Assembly: GCF_000003815.2 (NCBI RefSeq)
Contig: NW_023365733.1
Location: 64,001-128,000 of the forward strand
DNA from: Branchiostoma floridae
Lineage: Eukaryota > Chordata > Leptocardii > Amphioxiformes > Branchiostomatidae
DNA length: 64,000 bases
Direction: 5' to 3'
Under the pieces are notes generated by a model that saw nothing but the letters and a program-made list of their open reading frames with translations, did no database searches and had not been told where the DNA came from. Below, in pieces: positions 12,501-27,500 of the stretch. The translations under genes and the position numbers were made by a program. Position 1 is the stretch's first letter. Each line of letters starts with the position of its first letter.

Positions 12501-15500
12501 TAACTATATAATAATACATTTTCATACATGGGCAATCTTTCAAACTGCAGCTTCCACTCTCTGTGTTACGCCCAGTGCAGTTCTTGCCGTCCTCTTCGGG
12601 AGGTGGGTTGTTGCATTGTCTCCATCGCTGGTGCGTGCCGTTCCCACATGTAGCACTGCAAGGTGTCCAGTCTGTCCACTCTCCCCATTCACCATTGACT
12701 GTATGAATTATGGGCATGAATTCGGTAAGGCATAATGGTTCATCAAAATTCTAAGTACTTTGGATTATCGGAGTAAACAAACCAAAACCAACGAAATCTC
12801 GAGAACAACAGCATCTAAGTAAAAAAAGGATTAAACAGATTTAAATTACTTCGGTACCGGTGGGATTAGGCGGATTTGACGCCACAGGCTTCCTGTCTGG
12901 CCTTAGTCTATCTCATATGCAATGTGTAGCATGCATGATTTCGTTTTTTTTAGGTTTAAAATTGAAAATCTTAGTTATTTTATGATAATGAAGTTGAGAA
13001 TCTTCCAGAATTACACAGCTGTGTCAACTTTATTTAAATATATAGCTGCAACACTTGAAAGTAAAGATCCATATCCCACCGATTTTAACTTCACATAGCC
13101 TTCCTCTAAATCCATCGGGACAAATGCATGTGTAGTTTGCAGCTCCGTCCACGCATTCGCCGCCGTTCTTACAGGAACCTTCGTGACAGTCATTGATGTT
13201 CACTTCACAATGGGTACCGGTGTACCCAACCTCACAGACACAACTGTATGACCCAAAGTTATCCTGGCAGCCATTTGCATGTTCTCCGCAGGGGTTTGAG
13301 TCACAGTCGTTGTAGTCTAATAGGAGAAATAGTTAATTGTTAACACCATGCTAACTGTTAAATCATTGTTTAAATCTTTATTCGTCAAATCAACATTGCA
13401 GAGCTAACCATGACTAGAAGTACCTCTGAATACCGAATGTTATTTTCTTACAGAAATGAGTAAAATCACATTGTATGATAACTCCACAGCAGGTGAGCCA
13501 TGAACAGTACATAAACAAACAAAAAAAACACTTAAACATGTCAATGTTTTGTTATAAAGACAGATGGTATTGTGTAGGAAGGAATTTTACAGTCTAGAGG
13601 TCCTTGCGTTTGGGACAGAGATGCTTCCTGAATTTCGCAGTGACCTCACAGTGACCTCTTACCTGACCGGAGGGAACATATCATGCCATGTTAATGTGAT
13701 AAGCACGTTGGTGTAAAACAAACAAACGAATTAACTAACAAGGAAAGAGGCATTTACCGTCGCATATTGATGGCACTCTCTGTCGTTCACGGCTCCCTAC
13801 GCTTCTTAGTATATCTGCCCACGTGAAAACTGCATCTGTGTCGTTATAGGAGCAGCTGTGTGACATTTGGAGAAGCGTTGACTCCGGCAGAGCTCCATTC
13901 CACACACTTAAAGCGCTGATGTCACCAACAAAAGAGCCTTTGGAAAAAGGTTTTACGTCAAACATGATTTAGAGTAAAGAAAGCCAAACAAGTAGCTGAC
14001 ATATAGAACAATGATGAAAATAGAGACCTTGTTCTTCACGTGCCTGGTCAATGAAAATGAATAACGATACTTTTGGTATGCGGGTCATGGAGAAAAGCAG
14101 ATCAAGGTCAAGGTTTGGCTGCGTTGATTTGCAAAATAATTTCCATAATAGTAATCTAATACATAGATTTTAATGATATGTGAATGGTGGAACATTTACA
14201 AATAGTAATCAAAGGAGTTCATGTTATTTGGTATTTTATGGAAGTATAAGGTAGCAGTGTCAACTGTTTTGTAACAATTATTCATAAAAAATATCGATAA
14301 TATGACCATATTGTCCTTTAGAAAATTACCGTTCATGTTAAATCTCTTCAAGTAAAACTTAGAATGTAAATTTACGTATTTACTTTACCTCCGCCGGCGT
14401 CACCTAGGACGATGTCAGTATTTACTGGGAACACTGTGTGTGCGTTACTCGGCAATCGTCGAGACCAGGATTCGGCTCCATCGACGTACACTTTGCAGTC
14501 ATTTTCCAGATGACGCAGGGTGACAGCAAGGTTGTGCCACTTACCATCGTCTAGGGATATCCCAGTCCTCAACACTGTGCTGTTTTGTAAGCAACAACAA
14601 CAGAAAGGTTTTAATGATCTTATTGACGTATAACATTAAATACAGACTTAAATAACGTATTCATTTTCTTTCAGTAACAGAATGCCATCTCACGTTGTAA
14701 ATACTTGGTACTCAAACAAATGAGAAGGTGTATAAGAAACTTCGTAAGAAAACTAAAAACTAAACTTTTGTTGCAGTTCTCAATAATGCCTCATATTTCG
14801 CTTCTTGTATTTTGTTCTGGGCCTGTCACAGATAAAGACTGACGGGTAATTATTTTATGAAAAATTTAAAAAATACCGACAGCTACATAGAACATTTTAG
14901 GAATAAGCCATCGACATTGTGCGATGTACATGTTTTCATGATATTTACCTTGTCAAAGCCACTTCTAAGCTTCCTGGGTTTCCAACAGCAAACAGCGTGT
15001 CCGATTCTCTCTTCAGGTGAAAAATTGACCCATGTGGCGAGTCCACGTGAGGGCGGATCCAAAAGGACAAAGTGATTCCTCGGAGGTCAGAATGTGTTTT
15101 TGTTAGTTGAACACGACTGGACGCGTTCAAGACCAGGTCGATGCCTGTTAAAACGAACGGGAAATTGATATTATTGTTCATCAGTAATTGTGTTTCAATT
15201 GTGCAGTAAACCAGCCAGTGGGGCTAGCGCTCACTACTGAAACGTATCATAGATCTTTTTCATATACATATTTACCTACACACTCGTTCATCGCCTTAGC
15301 GCCAAAGGTTGTCGTTGTTTTTCCATGAGGACATCTTTGGCACTGCCTCTGGCCTGTCGTAGGCTGATAGTGACCCATTTCACATTGTGCGCAAGGCTCC
15401 ATTCCAGTGTCAGAGTACCATCCGGCTTGACAGTTATCTACAAAAAAGGATGGTCAAATTTAGTACATTATTTGTTTCGTCTAGAAGGTTATTATATTTT

Positions 15501-18500
15501 GGTGTTTGTTTTTATATTAGTTGTTTGTAGACAGTATCAGGAGCTATAAATGATATTTTATGACTGGCGTTTTGTAAGGAAAGGAAATGGTTTTTGCCAA
15601 TCTCGAATATGCCCTATCTGGTAATTTTATGATGCAGCAGTAGAATTAGGTAAATTGTTGATGTGCCAGTAGCAGAAATGCTTCGGTGCTTGTCTAGTAT
15701 TCAATGATTGTGGGTTCCCTATTAGCTTTTCTTGACTTGGTGAGGCCGAATTTAGTTCATGGTTTTGCAGACCTTTACCGAATTTCCATTTATACTGATA
15801 AGGAAAGTTCGACCTCAAACATGCGACGTAAAACTGTGAAAGAGAGGAACGCCTAAAATGCTATGATATATATTAACAGCACGGGACATCATTCTTGTCG
15901 CTCTTGATGAATTTCAGTAGCCACTAGCCACAAACAATTGTCGCCATGCATAGATCACGTTAGATAAATGTATATCTGTATATATTTCCAACGCTATGCT
16001 GTGCAAAACTACCAACCCAAACAGAGATCCACTGCTTGGCTTCCATTTTTGACAGTCCATGTTTCTGGTGGGCAGGGCTTGCATGCTAGTTGACCATATT
16101 CATCCTGGAACTGTCCAACTTCACATTTCTCACACGTGCCTTTGTCTGTGTCCAGGTAAGTTCCCTTGGGACAGCCCTCTGGAATAGTTCCAAGTTGGCA
16201 AATTTCTTATACGGCATATAGAATGCCTACACGTGCACGTTGATCTTTTTATTATACCATACGATATTAGGTGCAGGCAAGCTACTATCGCAACCTTAGC
16301 AATGTAAGGCCATGTACATGTAGCCTCCATAGCAGGCTCTCTGAGGCATTTTTTTGGCTCATAATACACTTTTGCTGGCAATTTCTTTTTGTGCTGGGTC
16401 GCTGATTGCTGGTCTTCGCTGACTACCGGCCTCATAAGACCAGCAATCAGCGACCAGGTACAAAAAGAAATGGCCAGCAAAAGTGTATTATAAGCCAATA
16501 AAAGGCCTCAGAGCGCCTGCTATGGAGGCTAATGTACATGCACATTTGATTATAAGGATGACATCCTCTGTGAACCTAAAATTGATGTGCGAATAAAAAT
16601 GAGTTGCATTTGATATGGAATAGATCAGGAAGGTTGATCAATAAAATAGCAATTTTTTGAAAATTGTATACTGAACAATACTTGGAATTGACTGTTGTAA
16701 TTTATGACGTTAGTATACGTTTTCCAATATCATTTTTTTTTCAATCTAAGGTCAATTGTGCGGATGCTTTATACTATTTACAGAATGGTTCAAAACGTTT
16801 TCTTTCGTTGGGAAGGCTAGACCCTAAATTGATGCGCGCGCGGATGCCATCCATGTACATTGAAATAGTATTAACTTGGCCTAAAGCTCATAACAATAAA
16901 CGTTGAAAAAGAAATTGTCAAAATGACCGGGAACTAAGTATGCATTACATAGAATAGTATTTAATTGACCAGCAAAACTTACGGCACGTGTAGTCGACAT
17001 AGTTCGGCTGGTATCCCGTTTCACACACAAGATTGGTCCAATTCGACGTGGCGAAAGATTCAGGCTCCACTTCAAGGTCAATGGTTGTGACGTTATTCAA
17101 AGAGAATTTGCCTCCCTTAACCCCTTCGTCAATCTTATAAGCCATTGAGAAAAGGGTATCTTCTACATCAAGGTAACTAGTGTGGTCGTCTGTTTGTGCG
17201 TTAACTTTGACAGTTAAGTCAAAAGTGACGCGCAGCTGGAACGATGGCTGAAGGGAACGCGTTGTCACGTTACCGCAGATAACCTGCACGTTTTCAGCCG
17301 CGCACTCTACAAATAGTCGACATATGTCACTGTAGTCGGAGCTGTTGAGAATCGCGATAAAGTTTGCTTGAATCTGTGCTTGAGTCTCCGGGTCCCTGCA
17401 GTCTCCTGAGTAGTAGTACAGCTCTGATGGTAGGTTCATGCTGTCTGGATCTCGGGGCACTACGAAAAAAGAAAATAAACAAGAAAGGCCAACAGTTGCG
17501 TGAGTGCAAATACAGCATATTTCAGCCATCTTCCTTTTCATGCAGCAATAGACTGTTCCAAAATCGCCCATATGAAACATTTTAGGTAATTTGCTTTCAA
17601 TACCAGGGCACAGGGGTCCAACATATACAGTTTGGGTCTAAAAATGACCAAAAAAGCCTCAATAAAAGCATTTTAGGGGGAGATATGAAAAAAAAAACGC
17701 TTGGGGATATCGGTCCACTCTACTCCTGTGTTACATTTCAAGTCGGTCCAGGAACGACTGAGATAGCGCGCTTTGAAGATTTGACAGGAGAAGAAGAAAG
17801 AAAGAAAGAAAGAAGACACATGTCATGTATCAAATATAATAAATGGTGCGCTGCCAGAAGAAAAGTAACATCTTTGTTGGACCGTACAGGTCTTACTAGA
17901 ACCAAATACTTTTTCCTTAGCTGCTATTGTCAGTTACTGACATTGCTCGCTTCGTGTACAGCACTACTTACATGCACAGTTGGGAACGTCGTCGTCAGGA
18001 TTCCATGTTCCAGACAGTGTCTCACACACGTATCTTGGTGGAGCGTCAATAGGAACGTCCCAGTTCTCATTGCACTGGATAATGCAGAACGTTCCCTCCG
18101 CCCACCCGTCACAAGCCAGGGCACCATTGTCAGGCGGCCGAAGTGTAGGACATGGTACAACTGTGTAAACAAGTGAGTAAAGTGCAAGTAAGTAAAGTAA
18201 CAAAGTCGGGAATCACATACACGCTATTACCACACCAGGACTATCATAGGGGATAAAAACATAGCATAGATAGTGTATCGTTTCTATATCTTTTTAGACA
18301 CATATTAAGTATCATCGTAAAGAGTTTTTTGTAACAGTTGTGTTGTGGGAATTTTTCTTCCACCGCTTTCTTTGTCATTACTTACGTATTTGGTATCTGC
18401 AATGCGTCAGATATGACTTATACCAATGTCAGTGTAGGTGCTGAAACGGTGACAAATGACTTAAACATTTTTCTTTGGTATTTGACTTTTACATACGTTA

Positions 18501-21500
18501 GTCCCAATATTTTTTGTTATAGAGCCGTATCAAATTAACTCACGTGCACAGTGCATATTACAGTAGAAGCCGCTTAGTTGCACACCCCATTAACCAGTGC
18601 ATTTCGTGCAATTTTACGAATGGTGCAACAAAGCGAAGTGGTCGCTCCACTACGGGATTTTGGCATTTCATTGCAATTAACAAAAAGTTGCGATTTTCTG
18701 TTGTGCAATCAATTGGCTTCTACTGTATATAGGCACCAATAGGCACCAATTGAATCGTGTGGCGATTTGTATACGGTTCCATATTACATTGTAGTTGTAA
18801 TAAAAAAAGTGTACATTACTTTTGCAGAAAGGCTGCGTTCCGTCGCCACCCCAGTCCCAGTAGCCTACGGGTTCACTGCTGGTGTAGTCTCTCTCACAGG
18901 AAAATGACGTGGGGCCGACCACGGGGTAGCCTATCTGGCACCCAAAGCTGCACGTGGAGCCGTACACGTACCCACTAGGGCAAGAAAGCTCTGCCTTTAT
19001 CGTGTATCTGATTGGAGGGCATGTGATAACTGAAACAAAATACAGAATGTCTTCAGTAATTCGTTATATATCAGATGAATCAAAGACATCAGGAATTAAA
19101 GTCTTAGAATAGAAGATTAACGCCTTTTTAAAACATTTACCTTGTACGTCTATTTTGAAGGAACACAATGCTTCGTTTGTAGAGGCATCTGTTGCAGTGT
19201 ACTTGATAAGATGCTGTCCGCGAGTGAATGTGGATCCAGGTGGACTACCTTCAGTTAGCTGAACATGCGCGGGTACATTTAAATTGATGTTGATTTTGTC
19301 TATGGCGGTTGGTTCCTCCCAGGTAACGTGTGTTGTCTCTCTGTTTCTGTCAGCAAATGCTACAATATCTGTTGGGCAGCTGACGAAGATCGGTGGTAGA
19401 ATGTCTACGGAAAACACGACGAATATAAGTTACAGATATCCATGCCATAATTCATACATGCTTGTATATCTATAAGAGAAATTTGAAATGGCGCGTTCCT
19501 CTAGAGAAGATCAGTGAAAGATTCGATATTTGATTTAATTTTACCACAAATAGGTTATTTCGTATCTTGTTAACAACAAAGGTTAATGAGGGCAAAAAAA
19601 AAATACCTCAGCTCAATACATTACGGCAAAAAGTAGTTACTCAAGAAACTGGATATGGTTTTGGAAACGGTCATCTGTTTCATCTGCTATCCCGCAGGTT
19701 TCGTCAGTGACATTGAGATCTAGTTGGAGAGGGTCTATATATCCTAGCTGTGAATTTGAATATAAAAGATTTGTTGAAGAACGGGTTTATCCTAACTATG
19801 AATCAATTTTCAAAAATTCATTTTATGAATTCATAGTTAGAATAAACCTGTTCTTTAACTAAATAGTTTACATTTCAATTCACAGCTAGGATATATAGAC
19901 CCTCTCAAACTAGATCTCTTCAGTGTCACTGACGAAAACTGCGGGATAGCAGTTGAAACGTTTGACCGTTTCCAAAAGCATATCCAGTTGCTTGAGTAAC
20001 TACTTTTTGGCATATCTTATTACCTGGATGAATAACCTACATCGACATAGCTCAATACATTACACTGAATTCGTAAAAAAAGCAGTAAAAATTACCTTTG
20101 CATGTAGTTAACTCGACATCCCAGTTACTATTAGCCTGACACATCGCGGATATTCTGTCCTGGTCCTCCGGGAAGTATCCTGCCTCACACTCCACACGGC
20201 AGACGCTGCGGTACTTGTTTCCATCTGTGCAAGCTACTGTACCATGTTGAGGGGCCAGAATAGCAGTGCAAACGGTCTCTGGCCGAATGACAAATTAAAA
20301 AAAGTTTCAGTATCATTTTCGCGGCCAGTCATATTGGGTCTTACTGTTACAGTATTGCACTTATTTAAATGCATAGATGTGTCAACCACTAAACTAATTT
20401 TTCTCATTGGACTGCTGTAGTTATGCCATCCTTAAAGTTAGGCCACAGCAAGTAAATTTTATGGATGACATCCGCGCGCTCAATAATTTTCGCCTGATTT
20501 CAGAAAAAAAAACAAGAATTTTTTTTTTCTTCTTCAGGGAAGGCCGGATAGACGAAAATGGGTAAAGATTGTGTTGTAACCCAATTATTGACTGTAGAAT
20601 TAACACTAGAGACTTTATAGCATTGACTGTAGTTGCAGAAGTGAAACTTGATAGGTAGTTGTAAGAGTGGCACAACTATGGAAGCCATGAGTGTAGTTGC
20701 CAACATGGTTAATGATACCAGTCTACCACACAAGGGTCACTTTAACTACACTGGTGCACTTCTTAAATACAGGAATGAATGCCTTGTTGGCTGTGATGCC
20801 ATATTTTGTCACTTCAAGTCTTGTTACAACGTCTATTTTGAAAATTTGCCATCTTGATTTTTTTACCCATCTTGTTTTTTTTCGCCCTATCTCATTATTT
20901 TTGCAATCTGCAGAGGATGTCATCCATAAAATTTACTTGCTGTGGCCTTATGGCAAAAACACACAAATGACAAATGCAGGTAAGAAGATATTCTAGCAGA
21001 CTAAAAAAAGCAGAATAAGAAAAAAACATTAAGGTCACAAGAAAGTAATTAATTTTCGTCTGATTTCAGAAAAAAGTCTCTCTTCGGAGATGGTCAATAT
21101 GACAAGAAAGTACCAAAATGGGAAATATGCTGTGTTGTATTTTCGTGATTGTACTTGTAAAAGTGACAGTAGCGAGGTAGCCAAGACTGTTGTTGTAAAA
21201 GTGAAACAAGTTGGATTGTTGCAGAAATAGCACCATTTGGGAAGTCATGAGCGTAGTTGCCAACTTGGCATGTGATACCAGTCTACCACATTAGTGTCAC
21301 TTTTACTACACTTAGTTCACTTCTTGAAGACCAAACGGGTTTCAATAGGTTTCCCATCATGTTTTGCTTCGTTATATATTCTTTCTGTCATCATTAAACA
21401 CATAAAGAACATTTGTAGATGTTGAAGTGGGTATAATTCCTGCTCGGTATCCTAATTTATGCAAAAAAAAATAAAACAGGTGTGAGACATTGCTGAACTG

Positions 21501-24500
21501 CATATTGTTTTTACCTGAATCATATCTTACCTACACACTGGACGTCATTAGTTGGTACCCACACGCCGGTTCCACCGACATTCTCACAAGTACGCGTGTC
21601 TCCCCCTGACATCTCGTACCCTGGCAGACAGGTGTACCGGCAAACAGTTCCCCACACAGGAGGTCCCGCTACGTTTGGGGTACAGCTAATACTGGCGATG
21701 TTGGCTGGGAAGATGGTCTGCATGATGCAACTTACTCCTTCAAAACATGAATTAGTACCTGATATAAGCACATTTATTTTACAGTTGCTGGCCTGCTACG
21801 CCAAAGCTTTGCACATCTAACTATACGCGATGTTTAAAACCTATCTGAAGAAGCTCCTACAGTACTAAGTGGTAACAAGTTCTACTCTACGATAAATTTT
21901 GATTAAACAAAGTTTTGAAGAACCCAATCCTAGGTTGATAAATACTACAAGGAAAATGTCAATAATTCAATGGTATATTGTGTTTACGTCTGCTTTTCGA
22001 CACAATCGGAACAACTATGGCAATAAAAACTATTGCCATGGCGACGGTTTTATTGTTTATAAGTATTAACGGTTGTTGTTTTAGGTGTGTTGTCGTTGTG
22101 TGCCATCCTTTCGCCTATCTTTATGAAGATTGTTTTACGTGATGGATGTTTGAAGGGCATTGCTGTTAACAAGAAAGGCGATCTCTTGTGACGAGTGACC
22201 ATTATAAATGTTTCTCATTGATCATACAAATGAGGTCCTAATTTTCATAAAAGATATCAGTTCATCATCTCCTCTACCTAAATAACAATGTGTTCAAAGT
22301 ATGAAAGTCTAAGCAAAGAAAGCTATTGTAGCATGTTCTCATAGAATATGTAAATGAGACCCTAATTTGCATGACTTACGTCTGCATATTCAACTTAACG
22401 TACATGTTGCTGCCAAATGTCGCAAGAATGGAATTTTCGTCATCTAACATTAAATACAAAATTTCTCATTGATTATGTAAATTATGCAACATTTTGCAAA
22501 ATTGATGTCAGTTGATATTTCTCCCTTTTCTAGTTACATATGTCATGTTTAATAGTTTAAGTTGACTAGTATAATGACATTAGCATTATGTGGTTTAATA
22601 GGCTGTGCTCATTAATCATGTAAATTAGCCCTTGGTTTGCATTAATAGTCCTTATTTATGAAAGGCATCTCCGAAAGACATAAAAAATCACGATGATCCG
22701 TCAACCCCTTCCCGTCAATCTGTTCTCTGATGCTTATTACGTCGGAATCTTCCGATGCGTTCTACAGTATGTCGGGATTTTCCGACGTGTTTCAGGATAT
22801 ATCGGGATTTTCCGACGCGTTTCCGAGCACGTCGGGATTTATCCGACGCGTTTTACAGTACTTCCCATCTGTAATTAAAACGGACACAAAATGAGATCTA
22901 GAGTTTGTGAGATGGAGGTCACGTATCCATGTAACTTACCGTCAATTGTAAACGGCACGTTGCATGGTTCACCAGTATTTCCCGAGCTGTCAGTAACAGT
23001 GAAGGTTACTGCGTAGGATCCTACGGGCAGCTCCATTCCACTCAAAGTCGGTGATTCTCTTAGCCTGTATGCGCACAGACAAAAAAGCAAACAGTTTTGT
23101 ACTTGGTATAATTAAAGATGCAATTGACGATAAGCTGTACCCAATGTACTTCATATCAATGCTAACTAAACGCCGATATGTTAAATGTACGCATTAGATA
23201 ATGTTGCAAGTATCATCATACCAGTGAAAAACTGTAGTAAATAAATGTATAGACGCTCATTGGATGCCATACTTCTGCCTGAGAGTTCTTCTTTTTTCCT
23301 TTGTTACCTTTAGATATCATTCAAGTGATATAAAATCCTCAGTATCTTATCGTTAGCTCTGAATGTGAGCATCGTTTTGGCACGATGAGCGCAGTGGGAG
23401 AATGCATCGTACGAACCATCTACGTATACCTGAATAGTGACTAAATACCTTCATGAGATTTTATGGAGGCTATATTTTTACTGTGTCTCTATGTGTCTGT
23501 TTGTGAACAAGATAACTCAAGAACGACTGATTGGATTGGTTTCATACTTGTTGTGTTGGTGGGGTGTGATAAAAGCTGAAATTGATTAGATTTTAGGCAT
23601 CCTGGCGGCTTCCCTTGTTTTTAAAGTTGTCTGGCCACATTTTGACCTATGGAGGTGTAATTTTGTGCTAGGGAGGACAGAAGATGATGTATTTGTTTTT
23701 AATATCCGCCCAAAACTTGTGACCTTTGCTTTTTGACCCAAAGCAAACCTGACAAACTAGACCCTGCAGTGGCGTTATGTTAAGGTTTAAAATATAGGTA
23801 TTTGTTCTAAGGTATTTTTTTTTGCATGGCTAAACCATGCATTACATTGTATTGTGAAGTCTGTGTAGTAGTCTCTCCTGCAAATGAATAAAACTGCAAG
23901 CAAGATAAGTACAAGTTTTATGGATCACTTAGGGAACTCTGAGGGGCAGAGATTGTGCAAGCCTGAAGTCCAGCTTTTTTTGCTTATTCGCTCCCGAAGG
24001 GAGCTACCCGCGGACTAAAGCAAACCAGGCTGGACTCCAAGGTGCGGATTTCATATGTAAAAATGTTGGACAGACAGACAGCAGCAGTGAGAAGGTGTTG
24101 CTCTTAGATACATACTGGCAATTTCCAGGGGAGTCACGGTCATCTGCATAAGTAGGCCGTGGTATATCTACGCGCACGGTGATATGTCCTTGTGGAATCA
24201 TCTTGGTCGGAACATACGGACAAGATGTAAATCGTGGTGGAGTTTTATCTGTGTAAAAACACAATTGTTAAATTGTCTTTGGACTATAAAGAATATTGGT
24301 ATTGTACCTCGTGGATTTTAACGCTATTTCTGATAATATAGCCTATGATAATACCGACAATAGATCCTTTAGGTTTTCCGATGATGAAAAGCGCAATACC
24401 ACAAAGATATCAACATTTTGAATAAAATTCATGTAGGAAAGTACCAAAGCACGAACAATGCCAAACTGTGTAGCATTACCATGCAGGATCCGCAATACTT

Positions 24501-27500
24501 TCGACAAAACACATCAATTTCAAAAAAGCATCATGTACTTGTACATCGATGATATACCATATATGTAAGAAAAGTACATGTACCCTGCATGTTTTTTTAA
24601 AAGCGTGGTAATAGAATCGTGCGTTATATTTGACGGGATTTGTGTTTTTTCTACACTGCCACGGCTTACCGCACAATAGCTTGTGGGTGCCACATTTGTG
24701 CATAGCAACGCGGATTAAACCTTAGCAACGTCATCACCGTGTTAACTCCCAACTATATTATTATTGTAATTAACACATTCTAGCAGGAAATTACGGAAAT
24801 GCACATACTTATTGCTGACATGGAGTATGTCTAACTACGTAAGGAATAAATTAGAATTACGGTGGCCGTGGCTTTTCAACCTGATTGTAATAATGCTAAA
24901 TACACGTATTTCCTCAGAAGATTCTTTATCCGTAAATACACACCTGGAGGAGGTTCAGCTGCACCCAAAATCGTAGACACGAGCTTGAAAATGGTCCCAA
25001 TGGCTTCGAAGAACTTTGACACAATGTTCACATTGTCAGAAAATTGTTGCATGGCACCCAACAGAGTTGATTTCGTCGGTTTCGTCGTTTCAACTTCATC
25101 TATTGTCAACATAAAGAATAAGATTTAATGCTGAGTACAACGTTTGATAAGTCAGCATATCAACCGCCTCTTTACGTGATTTGTTACAGGTTATTTACAT
25201 GTATTTGTTATGTATCTTAATAGTAATAATGTATTTGATATTTTATTGATATAATGAATATTTGCAGTCAAGAGTCTGCTTACACAATATTACAGGTTAT
25301 CATAATATTCTAAAAAAAACTCAAGTTTATTGGCATTAAAACAACACGTTAAACTACTGAGAGCATTTCTATTTATCAAATGAATGGAACAAAATACTGG
25401 ATCATAAAAGTCTTACGTATTAGACGGATTAAGCCCAAGTTGGAAAGAGCAGTGTACGTGTGCAAAGTAAATTATGTCTGCCTCAAGCTAAGGGCACAAC
25501 CCGGCGTACGTGCAAATACGTGCTGTCTACGTGCCAAAACGTGGGCAATATTTTGGAATCCGTACCGCCTCCGTACGAAATCATAGGGAATCCGAAAGAT
25601 TTTGGAGCACGCAGACACGCCGTAGACGTTACGTGCAGGCTTTGTGTGCCTTTGGGCTGCGGATTCACACTCTGTCCCCAGCGGCGTACGTCCCAGTACG
25701 GACGACGTGCCTGCCCTGTACAGCCTTAACGTTTTCAGAAATACGTGGCGGACGTGGCCTTCCAAAAAAACGTACGGACAAATTGCACGTATGGCGGGTT
25801 GTGCACTCTCACTGCGTCAAGCTTGCGTAACTGAGTTCGAAAGATACCCAATTTTTAAAGGAAATTCAGAAATAAAGATCCAATTTTCTTACTTTTTTTG
25901 TGTAATTTGTCGTCTTCTATGTCATACTTTTTACGTATTACGCAAAAGCTAAATTATTTAAAAAAATTAGAGAAAATGATAAAACAGTAAACGAACCTCG
26001 CAGTGACATAAGCTTAACGCAGGTGCGGTTAGAGTACAACTTAAACTGAAGTGAAAAACGTGAATGTGATGACCTACTTTGCTACGACTTCTTCCTTATA
26101 GAGAAATGACCTATGATGTTGCAAAAGGATCCTACTGACAATGTAGTAACACGACCTGTAACCCACACCATACCTCGGCCGATAGCGTGGTGAATGTTGC
26201 TAATGCTGTCATCACACCGAAGCTTGTCATCGACTCTGTGGCGTTCATCAGTCGACAATATGCAAAAGTGCGGAAGGCGCCGAGCCTTAGAGAGTTGGTC
26301 TAAAAATGCATAGAAATTAAACGGTTGTTTTTAAAATTGAAACGTGCTACATAACCACGACCAGATGTACCATGATGATCTGATAATAAAAATACGTAGT
26401 TAATCTATAACCTATGGTTACAACTAGTTACCTAAAATAAAACGTGTATATTGTGACTTCATGAGATGCCAGGAATTGTTTCAACCCGGTTTTTCCGAGT
26501 AGAGACCATTTGTACAACATTTCCCACGACCTCGCTGTGACCGCGCGGCGACGCAAAATGGACAAAAGCGCTAAGGGATCGCCAAGGTCGCTCCGTGAGC
26601 ACTTAGAGATTACTATAATCGCCATTACCTGGCCGAATGTCTTGAATATGATTTAAACAATCTCCGCGCGAATGCTAAGGATAGCGATGTGTCAATAACT
26701 GCTCAGGCCCCCTTTCCACTTGACGGCGCTCTCACCGCGCTCTCGCTGCGATGGAAAATTGGCCAGAGCGCGGTGAGAGCGCCGCGACGCCAGAAAATCT
26801 GCTCTAGTGAATCTCTCCGGTGACCGCAGCGCGCTCTCACCGCGACGAAAAACTCAAATGTCAGCATCTTTTTATGAGCTAGCAAGGGTTCCAATGCTAA
26901 CTCAACGAATTTCAGAGATTAAGAACGAATGTTTTGAGGCAAAGTGTATTTTGGTATCTTTGAAATCATCCTTTTACGTCTTACATAACATTCAAAGTAT
27001 AAAATCGAGGCTGTGAACAAATCCAATTTTGGTCACTGTACAGTCACTCAGACTGAAATATACACGTTTGTCTTGCTGCTTTTTTCTTAAATTTGACATG
27101 TAGCTTGTTCACCATAAATTTCTTTATCATACCACGTTTTAAGTGTAAATCATACACCACTGAAACTTGAAAATAGGACTTCAATAATCTGAATGTACAG
27201 ATGAAGAACAAGAAAACCTAATGTCATCATGTTGAAATTCAAAAAGAGGTTGAAAAATGATAAACATTTGTTTCTTTAAACCATGGTTATTCCATCTCAG
27301 TTTTTTATTGTACATTTTGGACATTTCTGCAGGTTCTGTCTGTGTCAAATATACTTCTTCACAAACAGAAGTTGAGAGCGCAGAGAGAGAGCCGTCCTAG
27401 CTATGACAGTTCAGGACATCACAATGTATTCAAAATGTATCGGAGTTCCCTCTCATCAAGGAGGTTGAAAAAAGGGATCTCATTGCTCTCACGGATAAGC

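Noticed and set aside
17685-18176. 163-codon plus-strand open frame
   Set aside because: Antisense to the clear sushi exon 17972-18160 and partly within repeat R3.
25460-25830. Overlapping frames in a GC-rich patch
   Set aside because: The patch is palindromic transposon-like DNA between gene B exons 4 and 5 and lacks splice-compatible coding signals.
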